The notes beneath the pieces are model-generated. The model was not told the DNA's origin, did no database searches, and saw nothing but the letters and a program-made list of their open reading frames with translations. Shown piece after piece: positions 1-10,466 of a stretch of 64,000 nucleotides of DNA; positions within the stretch are counted from its first letter, which is position 1; each line of letters opens with the position of its first letter. This DNA is from Sphingopyxis microcysteis (GTDB lineage: Bacteria; Pseudomonadota; Alphaproteobacteria; Sphingomonadales; Sphingomonadaceae), in NCBI RefSeq assembly GCF_012274265.1, contig NZ_JAANYY010000002.1, positions 248,001 through 312,000 on the forward strand, read 5' to 3'. A program made the position numbers and the translations under genes.

Positions 1-281
1 TTTCCGGCCTGGGCGCTGCTCGATTGCGACGGTGCGTCGACGGCCGCGCACCGCGTTGGCCCCGTGTTGTCGGAGCCCGGGAATCGTCGCCCGGTTGGGA
101 CGCACAGGGCGTTTTGACGCCTCATATTCGGGCGGACAAAAGCGGTCTGAATCTATGCGGTTAAATCCCTCAACTTATATGAACTAGCACATTTCCCTTC
201 CTAGTGATGCGGCGTCCCCGCTCCTAGGGTCCGCCGCGGGCGGTCTTGGTCATTTGATGGACCCCGTGGGGACGGAATATT
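1..281. other. Left-edge region without a confident gene
   Basis: All three forward frames are open at the left edge. Frame 1 closes at the TGA at 115-117 after 38 residues, so this may be the 3' tail of an upstream gene, but I recognise no family and cannot choose a frame. From about 120 to 281 the sequence is more AT-rich (about 150-195) and probably holds the promoter and leader of the autotransporter gene. A purine-rich GGGGACGG stretch lies about 10 bases before its ATG. Confidence 0.3.
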
Positions 282-3200
282 ATGAAACTGGCGGTTTTGC
301 GCGTGGCGATGGCGCGGTGGATGGCGATTGCGGTGCTTGTCGCGTTTGGCGCGCTGTTGCCCGAAACTGCCGGCGCGCAGCATACGGCCACCCTGTGTCC
401 CCCGCAAACGGCCACCGTTGCGTCCGGCGGAGCGGTGACGATTGATATCACCGCCTGTACCTCCGACATTGGCCTTGTCGGAACCGGCCCGGTCGACGGT
501 GGAAGTTCTCCCGTCGGAGGACCGTATAATCTGCCTGACCACGGCTCCGCCGTCACGCGCCGTGTCGGTAACCAGTGGTTCCTCGACTACAGCCACAATG
601 GTACGACCGGTATCGGCTCGACCGACGTGTTCGAGTTTACGGAGGCAACCTGGGCGAACGATCGTGACGTGCTGGTCACCATCACGATCACGGCGGCAGC
701 ATCGCCGTTGACCGTCTCGCCTGGCACATTGCCGACGTTAACCGCTGGTACGCCCTTTACGCAAACGCTGACGACTACCGGCGGTACGGCTCCATATACA
801 TATGCGCTGCAAGCCGGTGCGCTTCCTGCCGGGTTGTCGCTTTCTCCCAGCGGGATACTGAGCGGAACGCCGACCCAGCGTGGCGGCTATTCTTTCAGCG
901 TGCGCGCGACGGATAGCACGACGCCAACGGCGCACACCGTGGACAAAGGCTACACCGGATCGGTCCAGAACCCCAGCCTGTCGCTGGCAACGCCGACGGT
1001 CACGCTGGTGTCGGAGCAGGCGGCGTCGGCGCAGCTGGCGACCAATGGCGGGGTGGCGCCCTATATTTATGCAACCGAGCCGCCGGGGACGCCCATGCCC
1101 TTCGGGCTCAGCCTGTCATCAGGCGGCCTTATTACGGGAACGCCCAGCAGCACCGGCACGGCCAACATCCTGCTGCGCGTTACCGACGCCAGCACCGGCC
1201 CCGGACAATATTTCGAAGCGGAGACGCTGACCATCAACGTCATTGCGGCGCCTACCGTCACCATTGCGGTCGCGCCTGCGTCGGTGTCCGAAGATGGCGC
1301 GACCAATCTGGTCTATACCGTCACGCGCAGCGCCGCGAGCGCCAGCGCGCTGACCGTCAACCTGACAACATCGGGAACGGCGACGTCAGGAACGGACTAT
1401 AGCGGTAGCACGCCGTCGGTGACGATTCCGGCCAACGCCACCACCGCGACCGTCACGATCGATCCGACAGCCGATGGAACGGTGGAGGCGAACGAAACCG
1501 TCATCCTGACCGTCGCGGCAGGGGCTGGCTATGTGGTCGGCGCCCCGGCGTCGGCGACCGGCACCATCCTGAACGACGATGTTCCGACCGCTTCGATTTC
1601 GGTGGCCCCGGCCAGCGTGCTCGAAAACGGCGCCGACAATCTGATCTACACTATCGCGCTCAACGCGGCGTCGGCTTCGCCGATCACGATGAACCTGACC
1701 GTCGGTGGTACGGCGACGAACGGTGCCGACTACGCACCGGTCAATTCGCCGGTCACCATCCCCGCCGGGACCACCAGCCACGCCATCGTCGTCAATCCCA
1801 ATTCCGACGGTACGATCGAGGCTGATGAAACGGTCATCATCACTCTCGCGGCGGGAGCGGGCTATACGGTCGGCGCGCCGAACAGCGCGACCGGGACGAT
1901 CCTGAACGATGATTTCCCCAGCGTCGCCGTCAGCAGCGTCACGGCAAATGAAGGCAACAGCGGGACGACCAATATGGTCTTTACGGTCGACCTGTCGGCG
2001 CCCGCCGCGACCGGCGGCGTGACTTTCGATATCGCGACCTTCAATGGTACCGCCACGGCGGGTCAGGACTATGTCGCGAACAGTCAGACCGGCGTCGTGA
2101 TCCCCGCCGGGGCGACGTCGGCGACGTTCACCGTCGTCGTCAACGGCGATATGCTGAACGAGGCGAACGAGACCTTCTTCGTCCGCATCGCCAATGTGAC
2201 CGGCGCATTCGTCAACGGGTCGCAAGGCACCGGCACAATCACCAACGACGATGCACAGCCCACGCTGTCGATCAGCAGCCCGTCGATCGTCGAGGGTAAT
2301 ATCGGCACGCGGACGCTGAACTTCGTGATGACGCTCGACGCGCCGAGCGGGCTTGGCGTGACCGTCAATGTGGCGACCGCCAACGGCACCGCCACCGCGG
2401 GTAGCGACTATGTCGCGGCGAGCGGAGGATTCTCCTTCGCGCCCGGCGAAACCAGCAAGACGTTTCCGGTGACCGTCAACAGCGACACCACCCCGGAAGG
2501 CGACGAAAGTTTCACCGCCACCATGTCCGGCGTGACCAACGCGACGATCGGCACCAACCCCGGCACGGGCACGATCACCAACGACGATGTGCCGCTCGAC
2601 ATCCAGCCGGTCAATCTGCCTAGCGGGACCGTCGGCATCCTGTACAGCGCGATCCTGACCACCAGTGGCGGCGTCTCGCCCTACAGTTATGCCGTGACCG
2701 CGGGCACCATTCCCACCGGCCTGACCTTCGCGCCCGACGGACGTTTGTCCGGCACTCCCGTTGCCGCTGGCAATTTTAGCTTCACGATCACCGCGACCGA
2801 CAGCAGCGGCGCACCCGGACCCTATACGGCCAGCCGCGCCTATACCGTGGCGATCGCGGCGCCGACGATCGTGCTCGATCCGGTGACGCTGCCGAACGCG
2901 ACCTTTGGCGTGGCATATAGCCAGACGATTACCGCCGACGGATCGATCGCGCCGTACAGCTTTGCCGTGACGTCGGGATCGCTGCCGCCCGGCCTGACGC
3001 TGGCGCCCGGCGGAACGCTGTCGGGCACGCCGACCCTCAGCGGCAGTTGGGGCTTCACGATCACCGCCACCGACGCCACTGCGGCGCCCGGACCCTATGC
3101 CGGTGCGCGCGCCTATTCGATCACCGTTGCCCAGGTGCCGCTGGTCCTGCCGCCCACGACGCTGCCCGACGGCGCGACCGACGTCGCTTACTCGGCGCAG

Positions 3201-6200
3201 ATCGCGTCCGCCAGCGGCGGCGTTGCCCCGTACAGCTATGTCGTGACGTCGGGCGAACTGCCTTACGGCCTGACGATGTCGGCTTCGGGTGCGATCACCG
3301 GAACCCCGACGACCGCAAATTTGTTCAGCTTTGTCGTCACGGCGACCGACAGTGATGGCGGCGTGGGGCCGCAGGTCGTCCAGCAAAGCTATTCGATCAA
3401 CATCGTCAACACGCCGCCCGTCGTTGGAGCGGTCACGGCCAATGTGGCTTATGGCGCGGGGCTCACCCCGATCCCGCTCAGCATCACCGGCACCGCAAAC
3501 TCGGTCGCGGTGGTCACGCCGCCGACGGGTGGGCGGGCAATCGTCGACCGGATGACGATCAGCTATATTCCCGACACCGGCTTTGCCGGGACCGACAGCT
3601 TCACCTATCTTGCCAGCAACAATGGCGCCAATTCGGCACCGGCCACCGTGACGATCAGCGTCGCCAACCCGGCGATCACGATCACCGCGGGCGGACCGCT
3701 GACGGCGACGGTCGGGGTGCCTTACGGGGAAACCTTTACCTTCAATGGCGGAACCCAGCCCTTCACCAATTATCAGGTCACCGGCCTGCCAGCCGGGGTG
3801 CAGGTCAGGAGCAGCGGTGCGAATACGGTTGCGATCATCGGAACGCCGACCAGCGCGGGCAGCTTCCCGATCACCGTATCGGCGACCGATGCCTCGACCG
3901 GGACGGGGCCGTTCAGCACGAGCCAGGTCTTTACGCTTGTCGTCGCAGCACCGACGCTGAACATGACCCCCGGGGCAGGGACCCTGACCGCCGCCTATAA
4001 CACCCCCTTCACGCAGGCCTTTACCGCCAGCGGCGGGGTCGGGCCGTTCACTTATGCGCTCACCGGTGCGTTGCCCGCCGGGCTGACCTTCGCGGGCAAC
4101 AGCCTCAGCGGCACTGCGACCGCGCCGGGCAGCTATTCGGTAACCGTCACCGCGACCGATACCGGATCGACCGGCACCGGATCGCCGTTCTCCATCGCGC
4201 AGAATTACATCATCAACGTCCCCGCGCCGACGATCATGATTTCGCCGGAAAGCCTGCCGAACGGCACCGTCGGTGCCAGCTACAGCCAGACGGCGAGCGC
4301 GTCGGGCGGCGTCGCGGGCTATGGTTACGCGGTAAGCGCGGGCGCGTTGCCGCCCGGGCTGAGCTTGTCGGCTGGCGGCGTCATCGCGGGTACCCCGACG
4401 GCGGGTGGCAGCTTCAATTTCACGCTGACCGCAACCGACGCCAATGCCCAGACGGGCAGCCGCGCTTATACCTTGACCATCGGCGCGGCGGTGGTGTCGC
4501 TGCCCCCGACGACGCTCGCGGGCGGGCAGGTCGGTTTTGCCTATAGCGCGCCGCTCAATCCCGCGAGCGGCGGCACCGCGCCGTACAGCTATGCCGTGAC
4601 CGGCGGCGCATTGCCGGGCGGGTTGACCCTGTCGGCAGGCGGGACGCTGTCGGGTACGCCGACCGCCTTTGGCACCTTCAACTTTGCGGTGACCGCCACC
4701 GACAGCAGCACAGGCAGCGGGCCTTATGCGGCGACGCAGAATTATACGCTGCTGGTCGAACAACCGGCGCCGATTGCCAATCCGGTGTCGGCAACGGTCG
4801 CTTATGGCAGCACCGCCAACCCGATCGCGCTCAACCTGACCGGCGGCGCGGCGGCGAGCGTTGCGATCGTGACGCAGCCTGCAAACGGGACCGCGGTCGC
4901 CAGCGGCACCAGCATCACCTATACTCCGAACGCCGGTTATGCAGGCGGCGACAGCTTCACCTACACCGCGACCAACGCGGGCGGGACATCGGCACCGGCA
5001 ACGGTCACGATTGCCGTCGCCAATCCGGCGATCGCGATCACCGCGGGCGGACCGCTGACCGCGACGGTGGGGACGGCCTACAGCCAGACCTTCACCTTCA
5101 GCGGCGGTGCACAGCCCTTCTCGGGTTATCAGGTCACGAACCTGCCGAGCGGGCTGGCGATCAGCGGCAGCAGCGCGAACAGCGTGACCATCGCGGGTAC
5201 GCCGACGGCGGCGGGCAGCTTCGCGCTCGCGGTGTCGGGCACCGATGCGTCGACCGGCAGCGGGCCGTTCAGCACCAGCCAGACCTTCACCCTTGCTGTC
5301 AGCGCGCCGACGCTGGCGCTGACCCCCGCAACGGGCAGCTTCACCGCCACCTACGCGGCGGCGTACAGCCAGGCGCTCACCGCGACGGGCGGGGTCGGTC
5401 CCCATAGCTACAGCCTGACCGGCAATCTGCCGGCGGGTGTTACCCTCAATCCGTCGACCGGACTGCTTTCCGGGTCGCCGACGGCGTCGGGGAGCTTCAA
5501 CTTCGCGGTGACCGCGACCGATACCGGATCGACCGGGGCAGGGGCGCCGTTCACCGTGCAGGGCAATTACAGCCTGACCGTCGCGGCGCCGCTGGTCGCG
5601 GTGACTCCGACCACCCTCCCGGTCGCAACCGCCGGCGCCGCGTACAGCGCGACGCTGACCGCTGCGGGCGGGGTCGGGCCATATCGCTTCGTGTTGAACG
5701 GCGGCACGCTGCCCGCTGGACTGGCGCTGTCGCCAGGCGGCATCGTGTCGGGAACGCCGACGGCGGCGGGCGCCTTTGCCTTCACGGTCAACGTCACCGA
5801 CGCCAATGGCCAGACGGGCGCTGCCAGCCTGACGCTGAACGTCGCCAATTCCGCGATCACCGTCACCCCGGTCACGCTGCCGGGGGGCACGCAGGGGGTC
5901 GCCTATAGCCAGCGGATCACCGCAGCGGGCGGCATCGCGCCGTACAGCTTCGCGGTCAGCTCGGGCGCGCTGCCTGCGGGCCTTGCGATCAATGCGACCA
6001 CGGGCGTTATCGCCGGGACGCCGACCGGATCGGGCGACGCGACCTTTGCGATCACCGTCACCGACAGCACCGGCGGCACGCCATCGACCGCGACGATCAC
6101 TTACACGCTGCGCATCGTGGCACGGCCCAACCCGGCGAACGATCCCGAAGTGCGCGGACTGGTCCAGGCACAGGTCAATTCGGCCCGGCGTTTCGTCGAT

Positions 6201-7367
6201 ATCCAGATCGGCAATTTCAGTCGGCGGCTCGAAGGGATGCGCCGCGGCGGTGGCAGCGGCGGGTTCAGCAACTCGCTGCGGATCAGCGCGTCGGATCATT
6301 GCATCGACACGGTGACCGCATGGACCAATCCGATCTGCGCCAATAGCGGCGGCAACGCCATGGGCGGGGGTACCCGTCAACCGGGCGGCTTTGGCACCAA
6401 CCCGCACGGCGGTCCGGTGACCGGCGGCACGATGGGCGGCGGGCTGCTCGGCGGCGGAGCGATCGGCGCGGCGACGACTGGCGACGGCAACGACGCGGCA
6501 GCCAACGCCAATGGGTCGGGGGGCAGTGCTCCATCGCCGCTCACCATCTGGGCGGGCGGCACGATCCGCTGGGGCGACCGTGACGAAAAGACCGGGCGCC
6601 CGTCCGAACGCTTTGAATCGGAAGGCGTGACCTTCGGCGCCGACTATCGCTTCAACCCGTCCTTTGCCGCCGGTATCGGCATCGGCCTCGGGCGTGAGAC
6701 GACCGATGTCGGCCGCAACGGGTCGCAGAGCGAAGGCGAGGCGAAAACGCTGGCGATCTACGGCAGCCACCTGCTCGGCGGCGGGCTCTATCTCGACTGG
6801 CTCGCCGGTTATCAGTGGCTCGATTTCGACCTCCGTCGCTACGTCACGCTGTCGGGTGCGATGGTCAACTCGTCGCGCAGCGGTCGCCAATGGTTCGGCT
6901 CGGTTTCGGCGGGCGCCGACATCGAAAGCGGCAACTGGCGCTTTACGCCCTATGCGCGGATCGACGCGCAGCGCGGCACGCTGAACGGCTATACCGAAAA
7001 CAGCGGTTCGGTGTTCGACCTCACCTATCGCGATCAGGACGTGGCCTTCACGTCGATCGGGGCCGGCGCCAAGTTCGATTATCGCATCGCGGTCGAAAAC
7101 GGCTTCTTCCTGCCGCGGCTGCGGCTGGAATATCAGCGTGACATCGAACGCGACAGCGAGGCGTTGGTCGCCTATTTCGACCAGCTCTCGGGACCGTTCA
7201 ACGCTGTGCCGCTGACCGGCTACGCCCGCAGCCGGTTCCTGATGGGGCTGGGGGTCGAAATGATGATCGGCGATCGGACCGCGGTCGATGTCGAATATTC
7301 ACGGCGCGACAACAGCGGGGCGGGGGTCGATCAGGGCGTGTTGATCAACCTCAAGCAGGCGTTCTGA
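282..7367 (+). CDS. Giant autotransporter with Ig-like (He_PIG) and Calx-beta repeats
   Basis: A 2361-residue surface protein. A signal peptide occupies about residues 1-32, with a cleavage-like AGA-Q junction. The passenger is a mosaic. It has two putative-Ig (He_PIG) modules, then four Calx-beta modules (about residues 323-770, each ending in a TGTI-NDD-like motif). After these come about eleven more He_PIG modules with the hallmark LPxGLxL...SGTPT, interrupted by two cadherin/Big-like modules ending GTDSFTYLA and GGDSFTYTA. A Gly-rich linker (about 2000-2085) leads to a C-terminal beta-barrel (about 2087-2361) of the autotransporter type, ending in Phe. The family predicts outer-membrane insertion and display of an adhesin-like passenger. 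Ligand and role are unknown. A hairpin terminator follows directly, so the gene is probably monocistronic. It contains a roughly 270-residue internal duplication. Confidence 0.9.
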   Translation: MKLAVLRVAMARWMAIAVLVAFGALLPETAGAQHTATLCPPQTATVASGGAVTIDITACTSDIGLVGTGPVDGGSSPVGGPYNLPDHGSAVTRRVGNQWFLDYSHNGTTGIGSTDVFEFTEATWANDRDVLVTITITAAASPLTVSPGTLPTLTAGTPFTQTLTTTGGTAPYTYALQAGALPAGLSLSPSGILSGTPTQRGGYSFSVRATDSTTPTAHTVDKGYTGSVQNPSLSLATPTVTLVSEQAASAQLATNGGVAPYIYATEPPGTPMPFGLSLSSGGLITGTPSSTGTANILLRVTDASTGPGQYFEAETLTINVIAAPTVTIAVAPASVSEDGATNLVYTVTRSAASASALTVNLTTSGTATSGTDYSGSTPSVTIPANATTATVTIDPTADGTVEANETVILTVAAGAGYVVGAPASATGTILNDDVPTASISVAPASVLENGADNLIYTIALNAASASPITMNLTVGGTATNGADYAPVNSPVTIPAGTTSHAIVVNPNSDGTIEADETVIITLAAGAGYTVGAPNSATGTILNDDFPSVAVSSVTANEGNSGTTNMVFTVDLSAPAATGGVTFDIATFNGTATAGQDYVANSQTGVVIPAGATSATFTVVVNGDMLNEANETFFVRIANVTGAFVNGSQGTGTITNDDAQPTLSISSPSIVEGNIGTRTLNFVMTLDAPSGLGVTVNVATANGTATAGSDYVAASGGFSFAPGETSKTFPVTVNSDTTPEGDESFTATMSGVTNATIGTNPGTGTITNDDVPLDIQPVNLPSGTVGILYSAILTTSGGVSPYSYAVTAGTIPTGLTFAPDGRLSGTPVAAGNFSFTITATDSSGAPGPYTASRAYTVAIAAPTIVLDPVTLPNATFGVAYSQTITADGSIAPYSFAVTSGSLPPGLTLAPGGTLSGTPTLSGSWGFTITATDATAAPGPYAGARAYSITVAQVPLVLPPTTLPDGATDVAYSAQIASASGGVAPYSYVVTSGELPYGLTMSASGAITGTPTTANLFSFVVTATDSDGGVGPQVVQQSYSINIVNTPPVVGAVTANVAYGAGLTPIPLSITGTANSVAVVTPPTGGRAIVDRMTISYIPDTGFAGTDSFTYLASNNGANSAPATVTISVANPAITITAGGPLTATVGVPYGETFTFNGGTQPFTNYQVTGLPAGVQVRSSGANTVAIIGTPTSAGSFPITVSATDASTGTGPFSTSQVFTLVVAAPTLNMTPGAGTLTAAYNTPFTQAFTASGGVGPFTYALTGALPAGLTFAGNSLSGTATAPGSYSVTVTATDTGSTGTGSPFSIAQNYIINVPAPTIMISPESLPNGTVGASYSQTASASGGVAGYGYAVSAGALPPGLSLSAGGVIAGTPTAGGSFNFTLTATDANAQTGSRAYTLTIGAAVVSLPPTTLAGGQVGFAYSAPLNPASGGTAPYSYAVTGGALPGGLTLSAGGTLSGTPTAFGTFNFAVTATDSSTGSGPYAATQNYTLLVEQPAPIANPVSATVAYGSTANPIALNLTGGAAASVAIVTQPANGTAVASGTSITYTPNAGYAGGDSFTYTATNAGGTSAPATVTIAVANPAIAITAGGPLTATVGTAYSQTFTFSGGAQPFSGYQVTNLPSGLAISGSSANSVTIAGTPTAAGSFALAVSGTDASTGSGPFSTSQTFTLAVSAPTLALTPATGSFTATYAAAYSQALTATGGVGPHSYSLTGNLPAGVTLNPSTGLLSGSPTASGSFNFAVTATDTGSTGAGAPFTVQGNYSLTVAAPLVAVTPTTLPVATAGAAYSATLTAAGGVGPYRFVLNGGTLPAGLALSPGGIVSGTPTAAGAFAFTVNVTDANGQTGAASLTLNVANSAITVTPVTLPGGTQGVAYSQRITAAGGIAPYSFAVSSGALPAGLAINATTGVIAGTPTGSGDATFAITVTDSTGGTPSTATITYTLRIVARPNPANDPEVRGLVQAQVNSARRFVDIQIGNFSRRLEGMRRGGGSGGFSNSLRISASDHCIDTVTAWTNPICANSGGNAMGGGTRQPGGFGTNPHGGPVTGGTMGGGLLGGGAIGAATTGDGNDAAANANGSGGSAPSPLTIWAGGTIRWGDRDEKTGRPSERFESEGVTFGADYRFNPSFAAGIGIGLGRETTDVGRNGSQSEGEAKTLAIYGSHLLGGGLYLDWLAGYQWLDFDLRRYVTLSGAMVNSSRSGRQWFGSVSAGADIESGNWRFTPYARIDAQRGTLNGYTENSGSVFDLTYRDQDVAFTSIGAGAKFDYRIAVENGFFLPRLRLEYQRDIERDSEALVAYFDQLSGPFNAVPLTGYARSRFLMGLGVEMMIGDRTAVDVEYSRRDNSGAGVDQGVLINLKQAF

Positions 7368-7388
7368 TCCGCAGCCATGATGGCGCCA

Positions 7389-7420
7389 CGGCGCCGCGAT
7401 GATCTCGCGGCGCCGTTTCC
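7389..7420 (+). terminator. Intrinsic terminator after the autotransporter
   Basis: Perfect 11-bp GC-rich stem (7389-7399 with 7405-7415), 5-base loop, followed by a short T run. It lies 22 bases after the stop codon. The T tract is short, so efficiency is uncertain. Confidence 0.6.
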
Positions 7421-7632
7421 CCGATCGCGGCAAGCCTGAAGCTGTGCAACTGCATCGAACCCGCCTGTCAGCGCTCGCAGCCATGCAGGGCACTTCTGGG
7501 AGGACCCCACCGCGCCGTCGCGGCAACATGTCATGGTGCATCGGAACGCTTGCGCCCGCCGCTCCCCCACCGGCACATTCGTTCGCTGCGGCCGGGCATC
7601 GCTTGGCGACTAAATCCAGAGACGGGTCGTAG

Positions 7633-9318
7633 ATGCGATACGGGCAAATCGCCGCCGACATGGGTGCAGGTGTGCGGGGGCTGTTCCAGCGTGCGAACAG
7701 CACCCCGCTCGAAGACGCGCTGGAAGGTAAACAGTCGTGGATCCGCCTCGCGCTGCTGGTGCTGATTTCGACTTACGCCACCGTCGCCAGCATCATCGTG
7801 TCGCCCGATCACCGGGTCGAGCCTTGGGCGATCGCCGTGCTGGGCTATTTCGCGTGCTATACGCCGCTCGCGATCGGCCTGCTCTATGTCATCCGACGCT
7901 ACCCCGGCCATTATCCGGCGCGCCGTCTGTTTTCGATGGCCAATGACTATGCCGGATTGGGGTTCGCGATCATCGTCGGATGCCAGGTGATGCTGCCAAT
8001 CTATGCTATGATCATGTGGGTCACGGTCGGCAACGGCCTGCGTTTTGGTTCGCGCTACATGATCGTCGCGGCGGTCATGGCGCAGGTCACGCTGGCGATC
8101 ATCACGATGCTGACCCCCTATTGGCAGGCCAATCCGCCGCTGGTCGTCACATTGTCGCTGACCACGCTGATCGTCCCGCTGTACATTCGGACCCTGCAGC
8201 GCAGCACCGAACAGGCGCGCCGCGACGCCGAAGAGGCCAACGCCGCCAAGTCGCGGTTCCTGGCGCAGGCCAGCCATGATTTGCGCCAACCCGTGCATGC
8301 GATCGGGTTGTTCCTCAACAGCCTGACCCAGACCGGGCTGGCCCCCGAACAACGCGGCATTGTCGATCGCATCGACCGCTCGCTGCAAGGCGTCGCCGAA
8401 CTGTTCCGATCGCTGCTCGACATCTCGACCCTCGACAGCGGCGCGGTGACGCCGACGCTCGAGCCGGTTGCGATCCGCCAGCTGTTCCGGCTGCTCGATC
8501 AACAGAATCAGGCGAGCGCCGAATGGGCAGGCGTCGATCTGCGCTTCGTGCCGTCCGACCAGGTCGTTCTGGCTGACAAGACGCTTTTGCTGACGATGCT
8601 GCAAAATCTGGTATCGAACGCGATCAAATACGCGCCGCGCAGTCCGGTGCTGATCGGCTGCCGACGCCGCGGCGCTTCCATGTCGATCTGGGTCATCGAC
8701 CGCGGCCCCGGCGTGGCGGCGGAACATCTGCCGCGGCTGTTTGACGAATTTTACCAGATTCGCAAACTCGGCGGTGCCGACACCCAAGGGGTCGGCTTGG
8801 GACTTTCGATCGTTCGGCGGCTAGGTGCGTTGATGGGACTGGCTGCGGAAATTCATTCGCGGCCCGGCTATGGTACGGCGGTGGCGATCCACGGGCTGAC
8901 ACCAACGTCCGTGGCGGTGCGCGAGACGGGCGGCGATAGCGGCTATGCGGCGCCGCTGCACGATTTGCGCGTCCTGCTGGTCGAGGACGATGTCGACGTG
9001 CTCGATGCCACCGCGCATCTGCTCCGTTCTTGGGGCGCGGCCGTGACGGCCTGGTCGACCGTCCCGCCGCAGGCTCAGCCGTGCGACCTGATCGTCACCG
9101 ATTTCGATATCGGCGGCGGGCTGACCGGTGCCGATTGCATCGCGCTGCACCGGCACCAAATGCCGCGGCCGATGGCGATCGTGATGACCGGGCATGACGA
9201 AATGGCGATCGAGGAGATCATCGCCGACGCCGCGGTGCTGATCCTCAAAAAACCGGTGCAACCCGCCGCCTTGCGGTCGGCGATCGCAGCGTTACGCCGC
9301 CGTGCTGCGCGGGGTTAG
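7633..9318 (+). CDS. Membrane hybrid sensor histidine kinase with C-terminal receiver
   Basis: 561 residues. About six hydrophobic segments lie in residues 36-186. A short coiled linker and a dimerisation/phosphoacceptor domain follow, with the H box SHDLRQPVHAIG (His215). The ATP-binding domain (about 310-430) has an N box (NLVSNAIKYAP) and G boxes (DRGPGV, GVGLGLS). The receiver (about 445-555) has the acidic pair EDD and phosphoacceptor Asp490 in VTDFD. The family phosphorylates itself on His and passes phosphate to a receiver. The stimulus is unknown, since the membrane part carries no recognised sensor domain. The convergent NarL/LuxR-type regulator just downstream is the obvious candidate partner. 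The ATG start lacks a strong ribosome binding site; the TAG at 7629-7631 just upstream closes the frame. Confidence 0.85.
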   Translation: MRYGQIAADMGAGVRGLFQRANSTPLEDALEGKQSWIRLALLVLISTYATVASIIVSPDHRVEPWAIAVLGYFACYTPLAIGLLYVIRRYPGHYPARRLFSMANDYAGLGFAIIVGCQVMLPIYAMIMWVTVGNGLRFGSRYMIVAAVMAQVTLAIITMLTPYWQANPPLVVTLSLTTLIVPLYIRTLQRSTEQARRDAEEANAAKSRFLAQASHDLRQPVHAIGLFLNSLTQTGLAPEQRGIVDRIDRSLQGVAELFRSLLDISTLDSGAVTPTLEPVAIRQLFRLLDQQNQASAEWAGVDLRFVPSDQVVLADKTLLLTMLQNLVSNAIKYAPRSPVLIGCRRRGASMSIWVIDRGPGVAAEHLPRLFDEFYQIRKLGGADTQGVGLGLSIVRRLGALMGLAAEIHSRPGYGTAVAIHGLTPTSVAVRETGGDSGYAAPLHDLRVLLVEDDVDVLDATAHLLRSWGAAVTAWSTVPPQAQPCDLIVTDFDIGGGLTGADCIALHRHQMPRPMAIVMTGHDEMAIEEIIADAAVLILKKPVQPAALRSAIAALRRRAARG

Positions 9319-9439
9319 AGTCTGCCCTGTTCAGGCTGATCCGTAGCCCTGAGCCTGTCGAAGGGCGCTTCTCGCTGATAAGCGCCCTTCGACAGGCTCA
9401 GGGCTACGGTGATATGATTCAGCCTGAGCAGGACAGACA
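9319..9439. repeat. Palindromic repeat family A, copy 1 (between convergent genes)
   Basis: The core is a perfect 30-bp inverted repeat (9341-9370 with 9380-9409) around a 9-base loop, starting CCGTAGCCCTGAG. Outside it, flanks of about 20 bases (9319-9340 and 9410-9439) are also imperfect inverted repeats of each other. It exactly fills the gap between two convergent stop codons, so it may act as a bidirectional terminator. Related copies lie at 16331, 22400, 45891 and 55999. Confidence 0.85.
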
Positions 9440-10102
9440 CTAGTGCAGCCCCAGCGCGCTCGCCTTTGCCGCGGCCTCGCTCCGCGTTTGGGCACCCAAT
9501 ATTCGCAGCAGCGCCGACACATGGATGCGCACGGTGAACGGCGATATGTCGAGCTGGCGACCGATTTCCTTGTTGGTTTTGCCCATCGCCAGTTGCGACA
9601 ACACGTCGCGCTGGCGGGGTGTGAAATCCTGGCTGCGGCGCGGCGATGCGGGCTGCGGAACGATGGAGGCGGTCGTGGGCACGAGGACCAGCGTGTCGCC
9701 GCCGCGCACCGCTCTGATCGCCGACAGCATCGCGTCGGACGGCATCGCTTTGCCGATAAATGCGTCGGCGCCCTGCTGCATCACCCGCGCGATCGTTTCG
9801 GTGTCGTCGGTCATCGAAATGATGATCAGCGACGATGTGGGAAACTGGCCGCGCAGCGTGGCAATCGTCGTCTGTGGATCCATGCCGGGAAACAACAGGT
9901 CGAGGATGAACAGCGTTGGCGCCGCGCCGCCGCTGACCAGCGCCTGCATTTCATCGACGCTGCCCGCTTCGATGATCTCGGCTTGCGGAAAAGCACCGCC
10001 AACCAGACGGCACATCCCGTCGCGAAAAATGGGGTGGTCGTCGGCAACCAATATTCGTTCGGCGGTTGGCATCTGCATCGGGCGCTGAAACTCCGCTGCC
10101 AT
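9440..10102 (-). CDS. NarL/LuxR-family response regulator
   Basis: About 220 residues. The N-terminal receiver has the acidic pair in [11 protein letters not shown], phosphoacceptor Asp in [12 protein letters not shown], and the conserved Lys in FIGKAMPSD. The C-terminal LuxR-type helix-turn-helix carries [18 protein letters not shown] and [18 protein letters not shown]. Such proteins bind DNA as dimers after phosphorylation. It is convergent with the hybrid kinase and separated from it only by a palindromic repeat, so a partner role is likely. The frame is open further upstream to 10216, but that part is not receiver-like. I place the start at the ATG at 10102, with ATGs at 10078 and 10072 as alternatives. 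Confidence 0.85.
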   Translation of the reverse strand: MAAEFQRPMQMPTAERILVADDHPIFRDGMCRLVGGAFPQAEIIEAGSVDEMQALVSGGAAPTLFILDLLFPGMDPQTTIATLRGQFPTSSLIIISMTDDTETIARVMQQGADAFIGKAMPSDAMLSAIRAVRGGDTLVLVPTTASIVPQPASPRRSQDFTPRQRDVLSQLAMGKTNKEIGRQLDISPFTVRIHVSALLRILGAQTRSEAAAKASALGLH

Positions 10103-10466
10103 CACGATCACGGCGGCAGTGGTGGCTTGGTCGCGCAATGCGGACGCGGATGCCAGCCCGATAAGGTACCGGTTCGCCTTTTTCGCTGGAAAAGGAAGGG
10201 GCCTGCATCGCTGCAAGCCCCTTCGCCACCAAGCGACCCTTTGGCGGACTAGAGCTTCCGGTGTCGCCGCGCCTGCAAAGGATGCCAGGAGACGATGCGC
10301 AACAGCGCAGCGACAAACCGATGCGTGAGATTGCCGCGATCGGCGACGCCCGGCAACCGACGCGATGGGCTAGCACGTCATGGCGGCACGGGGCCGGGTC
10401 GCGGGGCGGCGTACCAGTGCATCGATCGATGTTGTCTTTGGGCGGCCAAAGGCGCTTGTCGGTGGG

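Noticed and set aside
1-117. A partial gene at the left edge (frame 1, 38 codons)
   Set aside because: No recognised similarity and two other frames are also open; not enough sequence to call a gene.
1386-6890. An 1834-residue open frame on the minus strand across the autotransporter gene
   Set aside because: It is antisense shadow of the GC-rich repeats. Composition is Arg/Asp/Gly-rich without any domain, while the plus strand encodes clear modules, a signal peptide and a barrel.
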